DNA from: Ophioderma brevispina
Taxonomy: Eukaryota > Echinodermata > Ophiuroidea > Amphilepidida > Ophiodermatidae
Assembly: GCA_023653785.1 (NCBI GenBank)
Contig: JAMKCH010011854.1
Span: 1-64,000 of the forward strand
Direction: 5' to 3'
Length of the DNA: 64,000 nt
Positions 1 to 54,952 of the stretch are shown here, piece by piece; positions within the stretch are counted from its first letter, which is position 1; the number at the start of each line of letters is the position of its first letter. Both the position numbers and the translations under genes were made by a program. The notes beneath the pieces are model-generated. The model was given only the letters and a program-made list of their open reading frames with translations, was not told where the DNA came from and did no database searches.

Positions 1-2503
1 AGAACTAAGAAAACAGATTACATATTGGTAGATCAAGTTGTATGTTATAGCTGAACATATAAAGTAACATTAAAGTAACAACAGCAATGTAATCTAGTTA
101 TTTGACCCTTTCTTCGGCTAAATTTTTACTATAATTTTTTTATATGTTAGATACTGCCTAACATTTAAGAGTCAAGATGTAATCTTCCGTGGTCTTTAAG
201 TCACTTTTAGATAACACTTAGAAAAATTAGACCACGATGTGGCCCATTGTTTCTATTTATCCCGCCTCTCGATCTGCTCATCAAAGTAGCATTGCCAACT
301 GGATACATCAAATTCATATTTTATGATAGGGAGAAGAAAGAAGAACTTAGAATAGAATCGGCTTATCGTGGGACCACAAAGAATATTTCTGCTCCTATGG
401 ACTACATTAATCTTACATGTACGAGGAGGTTTTATCATACCAAATCAGAAACCGCACGTACAACATTTTCGGTAGTATCTGGAGTTAAATAAAAGTACCA
501 TATCAGACGTACCTCAATACCAGAGAGAAATCAATTTAAATAAATACATTTTGAAGTTTAAAACATATCAAAAGAGTACGCAGATGAAAATTAGGTTAGT
601 CTTGGAATGTAAACATAACCGGCCTAGAGCAACATAACTACCTCTGACGCACATCTATCCGGTCTATTTTGGAGATCAAGCAGGTCGGGGTTTTGGGGGT
701 TCGTATCGGTCAGATGAGTCCAGGGTACAGCAACTATGTCGGTACAGAAAATTTGCATTTGTCGGCAAATATGTGACTTGTCGGCAAAATCAGTATTGAT
801 GTGAAAACATAATACAGATAGAAAATTTCAGGGAAATAAGTTATACTAATTTGTCGCAAGATATTACATGCCATGATATTCCAGTAGCCAATTGCGACAA
901 CCGACAGCAATCTTGAGATAGGCAAGTTGAATACTGCAATTGTCCAATCTATTAAAATTTCCCAATGCATTGTGGTTTTAATGGTATATTTGTGGCTATT
1001 CTGAAAGTGAAGAGCATCAAAAGACTTTCTTATTTCCTCCACTTTCATTTTAACTCTGAGCTAAATATTGAAAATCGGGTTTTTTTTACGAATAATGTAA
1101 GGGCAACCATCAATCTTTGACATTGTTTTCCAGTCGTCAATACCAATGGGATTATTGTAGTAGTCCTTGGAGGACGGTTCTAACTATTCCAGCGACAGGT
1201 AATCTCTTCTGGGAGACGGTTGAATCGAGAAGGGGGGTACCTAAGTTATGTCTATCAATTTTTGATTCATGAAACGTTTACTCTTGCACTTCCCATTTAG
1301 ATATAATGATATAAGTATAAGAAATAATAGAGTAACAAAAGGAGGAATAAATAAGAAATTAAAATTAACCTCGTCCACAACTTGACCTAAAAGGGTTAAT
1401 ATGAACGGGTTACTATATCTGAACCGTTAGCCCAGGGGGTACCGAGGCAATCGACCCAATGGTCCATGTCGTCCCTGCGGCACGCCATGGCATTATCTTA
1501 GATTGTATTTTGAGCACGTGATACCCACATTGCATGTAACACCAAAACACAAGATCGAAATCAAACTAAATTTGGGCACGTGTGAATAAGCTTTCTCAAT
1601 GATATCTACCAAACAATTTGTGTTGGTAAACATTTTTAAAAAAAATTATATTCATCTAAACATGAATAACCATAAAGAAATACATTGCTTATATAATATC
1701 AGAAAAGAAGAATACGATGAACAAAATTGAATATAGTCAAAATAATGCTCGCTGATATCCCCTGTGTTTCAGCATTTCACAATATTACTCTTACAGCTGC
1801 TGTTGTACAGATTTTTGACTTCTTACGATAAATGTTTTTACGCCTGTATTCAGACACCGAAAAAAATGGAGCATATCTACTTGTAGAAATGATACGTTTA
1901 ATGTAAGTGCCAGGATGTTCGAATTAGTTTAATCAACGTCGAACTTATATCCAGGAATACAAACAGCTTAGTGATAGTGAGAGCATAATCATGGAATCCG
2001 CATTTAGTTTTGCACATGTGGATACGGAATTTCTAATTGGTTTAAATCATGCATACCTAATTCAATATTCAAATGCAAGCTTCAAATATTCAAGTCAAAG
2101 AGCCTATTGAGCGACGACACTACTTTCCATTGTTTGGTGATTGGCTCAAAATTTCACATAAGTTCCGTTATGACCAATCGTCGCGATAGGCTAGGATCAT
2201 TGGGGCGCGGTTTTAGGTCTGTCTGTCTGTGATAACAAAGGTATACTGTTTCACCATTTTTATATATTGTTTATTGCTGTCATGACTTGTGTGTCTAATT
2301 TAACACCTGCGTTAAACTGTAGTCTGTCTGTCTCTCAGTTTTGAACGTTTGTTCTCAATACGATTTGTCCACGCGGATTCATGTTCAAAGCTTATTTACT
2401 AGAATTAGCAATAACTTCCATCCTCTGGCATAATGGTCTATATAAAATATTTAATTGTAGGTTAGCCTACCTCCTATACCCTTGTGCTGTTTAATTTTTA
2501 CAG
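1..2503. other. Intergenic, nothing recognised
   Basis: This is AT-rich sequence with only short ORFs. A Glu/Lys-rich ORF at 247-492 has no splice signals or family match that I could support. No RNA gene or recognisable mobile element was seen. Confidence 0.5.
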
Positions 2504-2686
2504 GAGCCAATTACTCTCACACGCAGAAAGATGGTACGGGTGAAGCGGATATCTTTGCATTTTGAAAATAACCGTACATATGGTCAGATTACCCGCTCTG
2601 CTTATTACTATAAATGGAAAGGCAGATTTTTCCTACTGCGCAATTACGAATATGATGGCGCAGTTTTGATTAAGTTATTGAGTTAA
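2504..2686 (+). CDS. Candidate terminal exon, unknown protein
   Basis: A pyrimidine-rich tract ending in TTTTTACAG precedes 61 open codons that end in TAA at 2,684-2,686. The translation is basic and aromatic-rich, with RRK and YYYKWKG near its middle. I do not recognise the family, and no upstream exon or nearby poly(A) signal supports it. It could be a chance open frame inside a repeat. Confidence 0.22.
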   Translation, partial: EPITLTRRKMVRVKRISLHFENNRTYGQITRSAYYYKWKGRFFLLRNYEYDGAVLIKLLS

Positions 2687-3724
2687 TATGGCCCTCTCTA
2701 ACAACTGCTGAGTTGAACCTAACCATCTTTTGAAGCTCAGATACCATATTTTATTGTTTGTTGTTTCAAAATGAACACCTGTTGATCGGTGGTTGCTAAT
2801 GGCGATAAAAAACAGTTAAACAGCAAATAAAAACTCGGTTTACAAAAAAACAGCAATAAAGCAATAAAACCGGTTTAAAAAAAAACAGTAATAAAACCGT
2901 TTATTATTATTTGTTATATAATTCGCGACAAGGCCCCGTCGAATTCGGCGAGTACGTTGGTTGAGTTTTTGAAGCTGCGTTCATATTATATACCTCATAT
3001 ATAGATCCGCGCCCTTGGCCTCATCTGATTGGTAAAAGTGGAGGCATAATTTCAACTGATGCTCAAGATTGAACCAAAAATGAACCTTGCCCTGGAAAGA
3101 GGCGGGCATAGTTCGGGCACCTCTTCTCGTCGCTAAAGACTTGCGTCCGGATGTTAAATTGTCTATTTCAATCTGCATATGAGTGTACATATTGAAGCTT
3201 ATGTAAGAGATGAATATAAGCAGACAGTATTTGTTTACTCGTACTGACTGTGGGGAGTCTGTGCTATAGTAAAGTCTGATACAAACAAGAGCAAGGGAAT
3301 GGCTTTGAGCTTGTAGATGAAGATCTGAAAGGAATCATAGATGCAGCTCATAGGGCTAATACCAAACGGCAGGTAAAATACACCGTGAAGATATTCGAGG
3401 ATTATAATTTGACACTGATGACGGCCATCTGCAGACCGTGTAAAGGTGCCGAATTCGGAGCTGCAACAGTGCAAGGAAAATTGTACGCATCTTGCCGACA
3501 AAAAATGGCAAGAAGTCGATTACGGCGATCCGTTTTGGACTCCAACATCACTTCCTCAACACAAGAAAGGTTGATTGCTAATTCTACACAAGTTTTGGAC
3601 CCTAAGTTACACAAAATCTTTAAACCATGCATGCATGCCATGACATGGCCTGCACATGAAAAAGGCCTGTGACTGTGTTAGCATCCTGGCTTAGAATTTT
3701 CTTTTAACCAATCAGATGACAAAA
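2687..3724. other. Intergenic, short ORFs only
   Basis: The 95-codon ORF at 3,385-3,672 overlaps an antisense ORF and matches no family I know. Poly-A/T-rich stretches lie at 2,820-2,900. I see nothing else. Confidence 0.4.
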
Positions 3725-3926
3725 ATCTATATATTCGGTATATAAAACAAATATTGACTGCTTTTTATTCGGAGCATGGTTGAAACTATAGACCCTCGGT
3801 GATCTCGACACCATACTATGCCCCTCGGCTTACGCCTTGGGGCATAGTATGGTTTCGAGATCACCTTGGGCCTATAGTTTCAACCATGCCCCCTCATAGC
3901 GGTCAATATTTGTATAATAGATTTCC
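3725..3926. repeat. Long hairpin (foldback) element 1
   Basis: Arms of about 54 bp (3,772-3,825 and 3,840-3,893) are near-perfect reverse complements around a loop of about 14 bp. The inner end reads CATACTATGCCCC and its complement. Weaker outer complementarity (ATATTGACTGCT against AGCGGTCAATAT) extends the stem on both sides. It looks like a palindromic MITE. Confidence 0.85.
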
Positions 3927-4070
3927 CACTGTGATATTTTACCGCTTCAGGTAGTTTTACGGAATAAAGCTCATACACACAATGACTAAATGGCTAGTGT
4001 GTATGAGCTTTATTCCGTAAGACTACCTAAAGCGGTAAAAATATCACAGCGGTAGATCTATTATATATAG
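3912..4070. repeat. Long hairpin (foldback) element 2
   Basis: Two arms of about 68 bp flank a short loop near 3,982-3,998. The stem includes ACGGAATAAAGCTCATACAC and its complement. It abuts the preceding hairpin, so the pair may be one compound element. The core CGGAATAAA recurs in hairpins at 16,102-16,150 and 58,917-59,061. Confidence 0.85.
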
Positions 4071-4111
4071 AACACCGCCCCTTAACTTTCGAATTTAGGT
4101 GGGTGAGTTTT

Positions 4112-4290
4112 TAACTTTCTCTCTCTATATATATCTTTCTTTCTCTCTATCTCTCTCTCTCTTTCTCCCTGCCCTTTCCCGTCTCTCCCCCTCTCTCTAG
4201 TCCGTTCTCTCCCATTTGTCACTTTCTCTCGCTCTCTTTCTCTCTTTCTCTTTCTGCTTATCCTCTCCCGTCTCTGTAGTCCTTTCTCTC
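4112..4290. repeat. CT-rich microsatellite
   Basis: Imperfect (CT)n and CTTT runs on the plus strand. The minus-strand Arg/Glu/Lys-rich ORF over it is low-complexity translation, not a gene. Confidence 0.85.
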
Positions 4291-4391
4291 TCATTCAAAC
4301 AAATATAGTGAAGTTTAATTGTAAACAAAATATAGATAGCTGCAATTATATAAACAAGTACTGTTTTGTCTTGTTTAATTTCTTTCTACAG

Positions 4392-4522
4392 GTTATTTCC
4401 ATCAGAAACCAAAATATGCAGATTACGAAGGAACATACAATAAGATGGGATTATACAGCAAGAAAGCAATAGCCTTAACCATTTCTACAGAATATTGTAT
4501 TTTGTATGATTTTACTTTATGA
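4392..4522 (+). CDS. Candidate 3'-terminal exon with poly(A) signal
   Basis: A polypyrimidine tract ending in TTTCTACAG precedes an open frame of about 43 codons, entered with two bases completing a split codon and ending in TGA at 4,520-4,522. AATAAA follows at once (4,523-4,528). The translation contains YFHQKPKYADYEGTYNKMG, which has a coding-like composition. I do not recognise the family. It would be the last exon of a plus-strand gene whose other exons lie upstream, probably outside the window. Confidence 0.35.
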
Positions 4523-4528
4523 AATAAA
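4523..4528 (+). terminator. AATAAA polyadenylation signal
   Basis: A canonical hexamer begins immediately after the TGA of the candidate exon ending at 4,522. Without cDNA it could be coincidental in AT-rich DNA. Confidence 0.3.
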
Positions 4529-5859
4529 GGCAATCGCCTATATGCTACAGTTTCGTGGAACATTTCTACGTTAAGGCCTAGAGAATAAAGAGCTTCACCT
4601 CTTCTTTTAAGTTTGCTATACGCATGCGTGCATAAGAGTTAAGCATTTTGGGGGGGACCAAAATTTTATTATATATATATGGTAAAAGCTATTATCCTAC
4701 TCTCGAAAGAGAGACGCGCCGCAATCAACTTCATGTGCATATTATACCTTCTCTATTCAGTAAAGGAACTATCCTAACGAATTTGGAAGGGGTTGATTCG
4801 TCAAAAGATTTGATTGGAGATCCGAAATGCCCCTTTTCACACAGTGCTTTGGATAGTTTAGGCGTAGATTTACGACTAAGCTTTTAAAGAAGTTGTTGAT
4901 TTGTCATAAAATTTGATATAAAAAGAAATGTCGCTTTTCACCCTTATTTTTCTGTACATTCGCTAGTGCTGTTAAGTATGAATCTATGTATTATTTTGAG
5001 ACATGTTGGCCATTGAAAATATTGTTTGGTAAACATTTATACCATTTAAAGTCAAGGTCACTTGGAGCATTAGTATAAACAACAGTTTGCTAAAATCTGA
5101 TCAGCAATTCATCACCTCCTCATCAACAATTTGTTAAATTGGAATTTAAATGTATTGTATTACCGTACAACGTACGTTTGTTAAATTATTGGTCACATGG
5201 TGGCTTACCAGTATCAAATCGAGGCTAGCATTACCGTGGGTCAAGGTACAAAACTAATTCTGTAATACAGTAGTTAAAACTGTAACTGGCTGAAATAAAA
5301 TATACGACATTATTATAAAATAAGAATTATAGCGATTATATACATAGTGAATTATTTTACTAAAATTATGTACCAATAATTTACAAACCAAGCCAAACCA
5401 AGGGAATTGTGACTCGCTGCACATATAACATGATTTTTCACATGGGTTTTATTCAAATACAAAATTATTTTCTCAAACGTTCTTTGAAGTAAATGTTGCG
5501 TTTCACGGGGTTACTTCGCAAGCTGATATAAATATGCGACGTATTTTGCAATATACGTTATCTACGTTTTCACATATAGAAATACCTTTGTAGCTAAACA
5601 CTTAAGTGGAGAAGGTCGTCCTACTTTCGTTGGTGGACAGGGGGGGCTATGGATCCCCCCCTCCCCGGAAACCACTTTCCCAAAAACATTTTTGCACGAA
5701 ATTTATACCATACATGTAGGGCCATAAGATGATAACAATTAAGCGATAACATTAGGGGAAAACATTCTCGGTCCACATGGACCCCCCTTATGCACTTAAG
5801 CGTTAAATTTCATGATTCCTTTTTAGTTAATTCAGTAAACTTATCTTTAATGATCACCA
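4529..5859. other. Intergenic, dispersed GC-rich repeat
   Basis: No gene was found. At 5,628-5,720 there is a G-run/C-run repeat (GGGGGGG, then GGATCCCCCCC, then a GAAACCAC motif). It resembles sequences near 17,560, 42,240 and 42,760. Confidence 0.4.
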
Positions 5860-7600
5860 AAGTTTCCCCCACTATGTGCTGAAGAATTTGTTAGATTAAG
5901 TGGACGAATATGTCTGCCTATATGACAAATTTTCATGATCTGCCTTGAAACCAATGACTTTCACCAACATTTTATGTACCCAACACATAGAAGTGGCCAT
6001 ATCTTAGATCTTATAATGTCTAGACCAAGTTAGTTCGTTCCTGTGATGTGGAAAGTGAATTTTGGTCTGATCACCTAATGGTAGCGTGTGAAATTGATGT
6101 TGCTAAACCACCTCTCGCCAAGCAATTGGTTAAATGTCGTAACTTTAAGGTCATGAATGAAGTCTGATTTTTGTAATAATTTGAGTGGTTTACCATCTGA
6201 TGTTACCTGTGAAGAGTACCTTAATGAGTTTGATCTGGGTTAAGCACCACCATTGACAAACATGAACCACTAAGGGCATGGTATCGTACTATAAGACAAC
6301 GTTATCCTTGATATAATGATCATATCATCAGAGAAGTTTGCGTGAGAGGTTAGAAAGGAAATGGAGAAAACGTGGATCTTTAGAATACAAACAAGCTTAT
6401 CTAGAGCAAAGGGTGACGGTTAATAAGCTAATCGATACTGCCAAAACTGAATTCTATCATGAGAAATTAGGTAATTCAAATGATAAGGGATTTCTCTGAT
6501 TGTTAATAGCCTCTTAAACAGATCTGATAAAAACTGCCGCCTTGTGACCCCACTCAAACCTTATGTAACAAATTTGCTGACTTTTTTGAAACCTTGGTTT
6601 CCAAAATACGTGAAGTCCTTGACAAATACAAGCTAAATAATTCTGGTGATCAGCCCGGGTGATCAGATAACATCTACTAATAGTACTTGTATTTCATCTT
6701 TCACCGACTTTGAAAGTGTCCCTGAAGAAGAGGTTCGTAAACTGGTTCTGAAGTGCCCCAATAAATCATGCAAGCTTGATATTATACCGTTTTGGATTGT
6801 AATGATTTTGCTAACTACCGACAAGTGTCAAATATAAAGTTTGTTTCTAAACTGATTGAGAAGGTCGTATGTAAACAAATAACAAAATATATGCAGGTGA
6901 CAGTCTCTGTGAGATGTACCAATCTGCATATACACCAAACACGAGACTGCACTCATCAGGGTAAAAAATGAGATGTTGAATGCTGTAGACAGATGGGAGG
7001 TCGCACTACTTGTGCTTCTTGATCTGTCTGCGGCATTCGACACTATAGATCATGATGTGCTGCTTTCTCGTCTCCAGATTAAGCTTGGTTTCTCAGGTAA
7101 TGTTTTGCAGTGGGTACGTTCCTACCTTAACAGTAGGTCCACCCTGGTCCACATAGATGGATTTTTCTCTGACTCTCATTCACTAGCTACGGACTACCAC
7201 AGGGCTCAGTGATGGGTCCGCTTAAGTTTATTATCTACACTCTTCCTTTACATCTTCAAGTGTTTGGAAGGAGCCACAATATCTAATTGACCTTATCACA
7301 ATCAGAAAACCACACTCTGGACCATGCACAAGATCATCAACTGACTCAACTCTTCTCACAACTTTTCCTGGAATGAATTGCATTGGCGATAAGGCATTCC
7401 AAGCAGCCGCACCAACACTGTGGAACTGCCTCCCACAAAACATCAGGGAGGCAGGCTCAGTTGCAACCTTCAAAAAATGTTTGAAGTCTCATTACTATGT
7501 TCATGTATATTGAAATATCATGTTTTGCTTTGTATTATATTCTGCTGTCCTTGTTATTTCTTGCGCCTTGATCTACATGTAAAGGCCCGTTATAAATTCT
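5860..7600 (+). mobile_element. Degenerate CR1/L2-like non-LTR retrotransposon
   Basis: The frames are broken, but the order of motifs is typical. An endonuclease C-terminal piece with GHILDLIMSR and a SDHLMV motif lies at 5,990-6,100. The RT N-terminal part includes SCKLDIIPFWIV and an NYRQVSNIKFVSKLIEKVV block (6,760-6,870). The RT core VLLDLSAAFDTIDHDVLLSR is at 7,010-7,070 and a GFSGNVLQWVRSYLNSR piece follows. A typical ORF2 C-terminus (KAFQAAAPTLWNCLPQNIRE, then FKKCLK) is at 7,390-7,490. Part of the RT, including the catalytic FADD region, is missing between 7,212 and 7,350. The 3' end reads CGCCTTGA and then TTATAAATTCTGTATG, running into the microsatellite. This is a dead relic. Confidence 0.88.
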
Positions 7601-7779
7601 GTATGTATGTATGTATGTATGTATGTATGTATGTATGTATGTATGTATGTATGTATGTATGTATGTGTATGTATGTATGTATGTGTGTATGGATGTATGT
7701 ATGTGTGTATGTGTGTGTGTGTGTGGGTGTATGTATGTATGTATGTATTAATGTATGTATGTATGTATGTATGTATGTA

Positions 7780-7810
<31 letters not shown>

Positions 7811-7820
7811 ATGTATGTAT
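7601..7820. repeat. (ATGT)n microsatellite, LINE tail
   Basis: About 220 bp of ATGT units with GTGT interruptions sits directly on the 3' end of the LINE relic. CR1/L2-type elements often end in short tandem repeats, so this is probably an expanded tail. ORFs on both strands here are artefacts. Confidence 0.92.
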
Positions 7821-8289
7821 CCATCCTAGATGATTATATTTATACAAAGAATATTTTCGACGTCCAAATGATAAAAACATCAGAACTTAATTGTTTAGCG
7901 TAATCTGGTCCAACAAACTAACCCTTGGGTGGCATTATATAATCCATCAATACTGGTTTTATAGAAGGGCGAACATAGAGGGCGCTATATAAATCATAAA
8001 GACAACAGGTGTGGTGGACTTAATTAGACCGGGTAGGTAATTAATATAGCTTGAATATTAATTGTTCATACCATGCTCACAGTATAACATTTGCTACGAA
8101 AATTGTAAACAACAATGCTGCATACTATGTAAAGTTGGCAAAAATTGACTATGACATTTCGAATTAATTAAATAATATCAAATAAATTATATCAGGGCCG
8201 TGAAGGAAAAAAAAAAACCTATCCCACAATTATATGTCCAATCGACTTTGTAGACATCCATCTGTTGGGTGATTAGGTAGGGGATATTT
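7821..8289. other. Intergenic, nothing recognised
   Basis: AT-rich sequence with no convincing coding frame or repeat structure. Confidence 0.4.
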
Positions 8290-8590
8290 TAAAGGTCCCA
8301 GGAAATGCAAATAGAATTGATGTGGTTTGTGTCAAGTCTACAAGGAGGGACGAGAAAGCATTCAATATTGGGTTGGTGATGACATCATTAGTGAAACTAT
8401 TGATTTTTCAGAGAGTAATAGAAAATTCCAGGTGACTGGTGTGAATCTATTCATGGCACTGGCTGAAAATCAATAGGTTCACTAATGATGTCACTGGTAG
8501 TGTATTCTTTTTTGTGGCCCTGTTTATTGGAATGGAATGCCCCGTAAAGATTTGCAGTAAGTTTATCATTTCATTTCCTGGGACCTTTAA
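8290..8590. mobile_element. Palindromic MITE with AAAGGTCCCAGGAAATG termini
   Basis: Terminal inverted repeats (8,291-8,307 and 8,572-8,590) carry AAAGGTCCCAGGAAATG and its complement. A second inner inverted pair, GACATCATTAGTGAA against TTCACTAATGATGTC, lets the whole 300-bp unit fold back. No coding capacity is present. Confidence 0.8.
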
Positions 8591-9159
8591 TTTGATAAAT
8601 ACTATTTGTCCACAAGTATCACATTAAACGCGCTTCGGTTGTTCGTACCACAAAGACTGTTATTGGCCCAGTGGTTTAAAGCTGTTTTGACACTGAAAAT
8701 TGTAAATCAAGTTTGCGATTTAAATATTTAAATTAACCACCATCGATGCTTACGTCATAATTATGCGCAGAATGAAATTGATATTTAAATACAGTCATTC
8801 AAAACAAGCAGACTTAGAGTATTTAGATCCCAGTAATTGTCTTGCTCTCATAACGAATGCGCTTATAAACATTTGACAAGGCAGAAAATGGAATCACCCA
8901 AACTTTGGCAAATGACTCAATGAAGTGGCGCGCATACAACGCCCAGACGCTGTTATATAACGTTAACAATTAACTACTCCGTATACTTCCCCGAGTGTTT
9001 ACTCACGTACATAAAGATTTGTAAATAAAACAGAAACAAAGTCCAACTCTACCCACGTATACTGTACACAAAGTAACACACACAGGTACGGTCCTTAAGC
9101 AGGTCAACCCAATGTTAATCATTAATATTGAGCATGTACGGAGGAATAAGGTTATCTCT
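8591..9159. other. Upstream flank of the GH31 gene
   Basis: AT-rich sequence. No exon or element was identified. Confidence 0.35.
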
Positions 9160-9239
9160 CATTCCAACTCAAACCGTTGTATTCTAGCCGCCATTTTCTA
9201 CTGATCTGAGGCAGGATCCCGCCATTACTTTTTTCCAAA
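9160..9239 (+). promoter_or_regulatory. Putative core promoter and short 5' UTR with YY1-like motifs
   Basis: Two CCGCCAT motifs (in CCGCCATTTT and CCCGCCATTA) lie within 50 bp upstream of the ATG. The start context CCAAAATGGCG is itself a YY1-like core that resembles the TISU initiator of short-leader mRNAs. No TATA box is obvious. Promoter function is inferred from motifs and position only. Confidence 0.4.
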
Positions 9240-53085
<43,846 letters not shown>

Positions 53086-53089
53086 GTGC

Positions 53090-54500
53090 AAACATCACTC
53101 CCGTCAAAGTAGAAATACAGATTTGTTATTATTTGAAAAAAGGTTTTGGTCCCTTGCTGCAGTATATAGACGTCCAATAAGGATAGCGACCGGTTCTCAG
53201 AGCAGGTGGACAAATGGACTAAAGAGCAGTGCCGAAGAACCAAAACGTATGGTTTGTCTTTATCGGAGAACTGAAAGTCTTTCGTCTATATCTTGTAAAA
53301 ATCGTGCTTTGGCTAGAGATTATGAGTAACGAGGAGTCTGTTTATTTGTTTTCTTTTCTGGTCATTTCTTGCTATCCAGCAAAGGTATCCAAAAATACAC
53401 AAACAAAAACAATAAGTCTATTGAAAACTATAACAGCATATCCACTGAGACAAGCCTTACATATCGAATTTTTTCAGCTTGCTTTAAGGAACACAATGAG
53501 AGTTATTTCAACGGTGTATTGTATTGATTAAGAACACTATGTCCATGCTATACACGTGGTTTCGTTTTGGCTGTGCTTTCCTTCTTGTCATAGTAAGCCG
53601 AACAAGTCCTGCATGAGACCACGAGTTGATGAATGATTGACTGTCTAAGACATTATTAGCGGAAAACTACCAAACTTAATTTGTGTATGTATATAGTTTT
53701 ATGTCTTCAGGTAGGGCACGGTTTTTACAAGTTTATAGATATTGTCATTTTACCGTTTTATACAGTTTTGAACTTTTGACCCATTTTAAATACAGCGTTT
53801 TACTTGTGTTGCTTTACCTTAGTGACATCTCCAATGGTCGTTTAGTTACAAAGGTTTTTGTACTGAACGAAGCTATGAGTATTGTAAAAAACAACTTATT
53901 CCATTCCAAAATGCATTTTCAGAAACTAAGCTTTCTTTCACGAAAACATTTTGACACTACACTCAAAGAAGAATAGTTAAATTTCCAAAACAAATATTGT
54001 AGGTCGAAGATGGGTACTTTTCCATCCCGGAAAAATTTGCATTGTTGTAAATGAAAGAATCCGCTCAAAAAGAGCTGTTATTTTACAGACTCTCGAACTT
54101 TTAGATCCTGTAGAAAGACGACCATTTACCGAACCTGTCTTTTACAGTGGAATGGCTGTTATTTGTAGATTAATATGATTTTCTGTAAATTTACAGAAAA
54201 CTTCTGAAATATAACTTCAGCATTTTACTGCAAATCGAATAACAGGAAAACCGCTGAAAGTTATTTTTCTCAAATGTTTCCTTATAAAGGTATTTATAAT
54301 CTAGTAAATTTAAAGAAATTTAAGCTAAATGACTGCTATTCCATTGTAAAAATGCAGATTTTGACTTGTCAGTGAAATCACAGTGAAATCAGTGTTTTTC
54401 TACCGGATCTACAAATTTGCGAATCTGCTGAAAATACGGGCCCTTCTCAAAGTGTCCAAATGTGATATTGCACATTCAAATATTGAAAAAGACCAAATGT
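53090..54500. other. Downstream flank, no confident gene
   Basis: ORFs at 53,229-53,531 and 53,683-53,976 have no recognisable domain. Short palindromes of the type TCTGTAAATTTACAGA occur near 54,180. No poly(A) signal is obvious for the GH31 gene. Confidence 0.4.
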
Positions 54501-54952
54501 TATAGTAGATTCAACCCATCGTGTCAACGGAGGAAAAGTTTTGGACAGCGTCGATTAGTTGGGAGAGGAGGCAGCAGCATGAAAACATATGGCCCGATTC
54601 ACCTGTTTCATGAACGAACGAAGATAATCAAAGAATGCAAAGAGTTTGTGTTGCTATTTTCAAAAGCACGGGCACTCAAAAGCCAGTGACATTCAACTCA
54701 CCTGTTACATTGAATACATTGAAGCAAATACGATTAGTCAGGGTGTATTGAGCGTTAATGCAACAATAAATGCGTTTACGTTGACTTGAATGATTTCAAT
54801 TAAGCACAAAATTGATTTTTCTCTGCTATCGCACTACTGTTTCCATAGATTTAGCGTGGAATTTTAATTTCCATCCACTGCACATCCCCTCATACAATGC
54901 CAATACCTTCGGAAAAGTACTAGAGGTGACACGATGGGTTGAATCTACTATA
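54501..54952. mobile_element. MITE with TATAGTAGATTCAACCCATC termini
   Basis: The 26-bp end TATAGTAGATTCAACCCATC...TGTCA (54,501-54,526) is repeated exactly in inverse orientation at 54,927-54,952. No coding capacity is present; the ORF spanning the left end is incidental. An internal piece (GGACAGCGTCGATTAGTTGG) resembles 43,255-43,280. Confidence 0.85.

Noticed and set aside
247..492. ORF with IKFIFYDREKKEE, loosely like the GH31 beta-sandwich strand
   Set aside because: Similarity is limited to a few residues, no splice sites frame it, and the GH31 gene already has this region elsewhere.
7420..7903. Cys/Tyr/Val/Met-rich ORFs and their antisense partners
   Set aside because: Translation of the ATGT microsatellite.
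53123..53531. ORFs just after the GH31 gene as a downstream gene or extra exons
   Set aside because: No recognised domain, overlapping frames, and no splice evidence.
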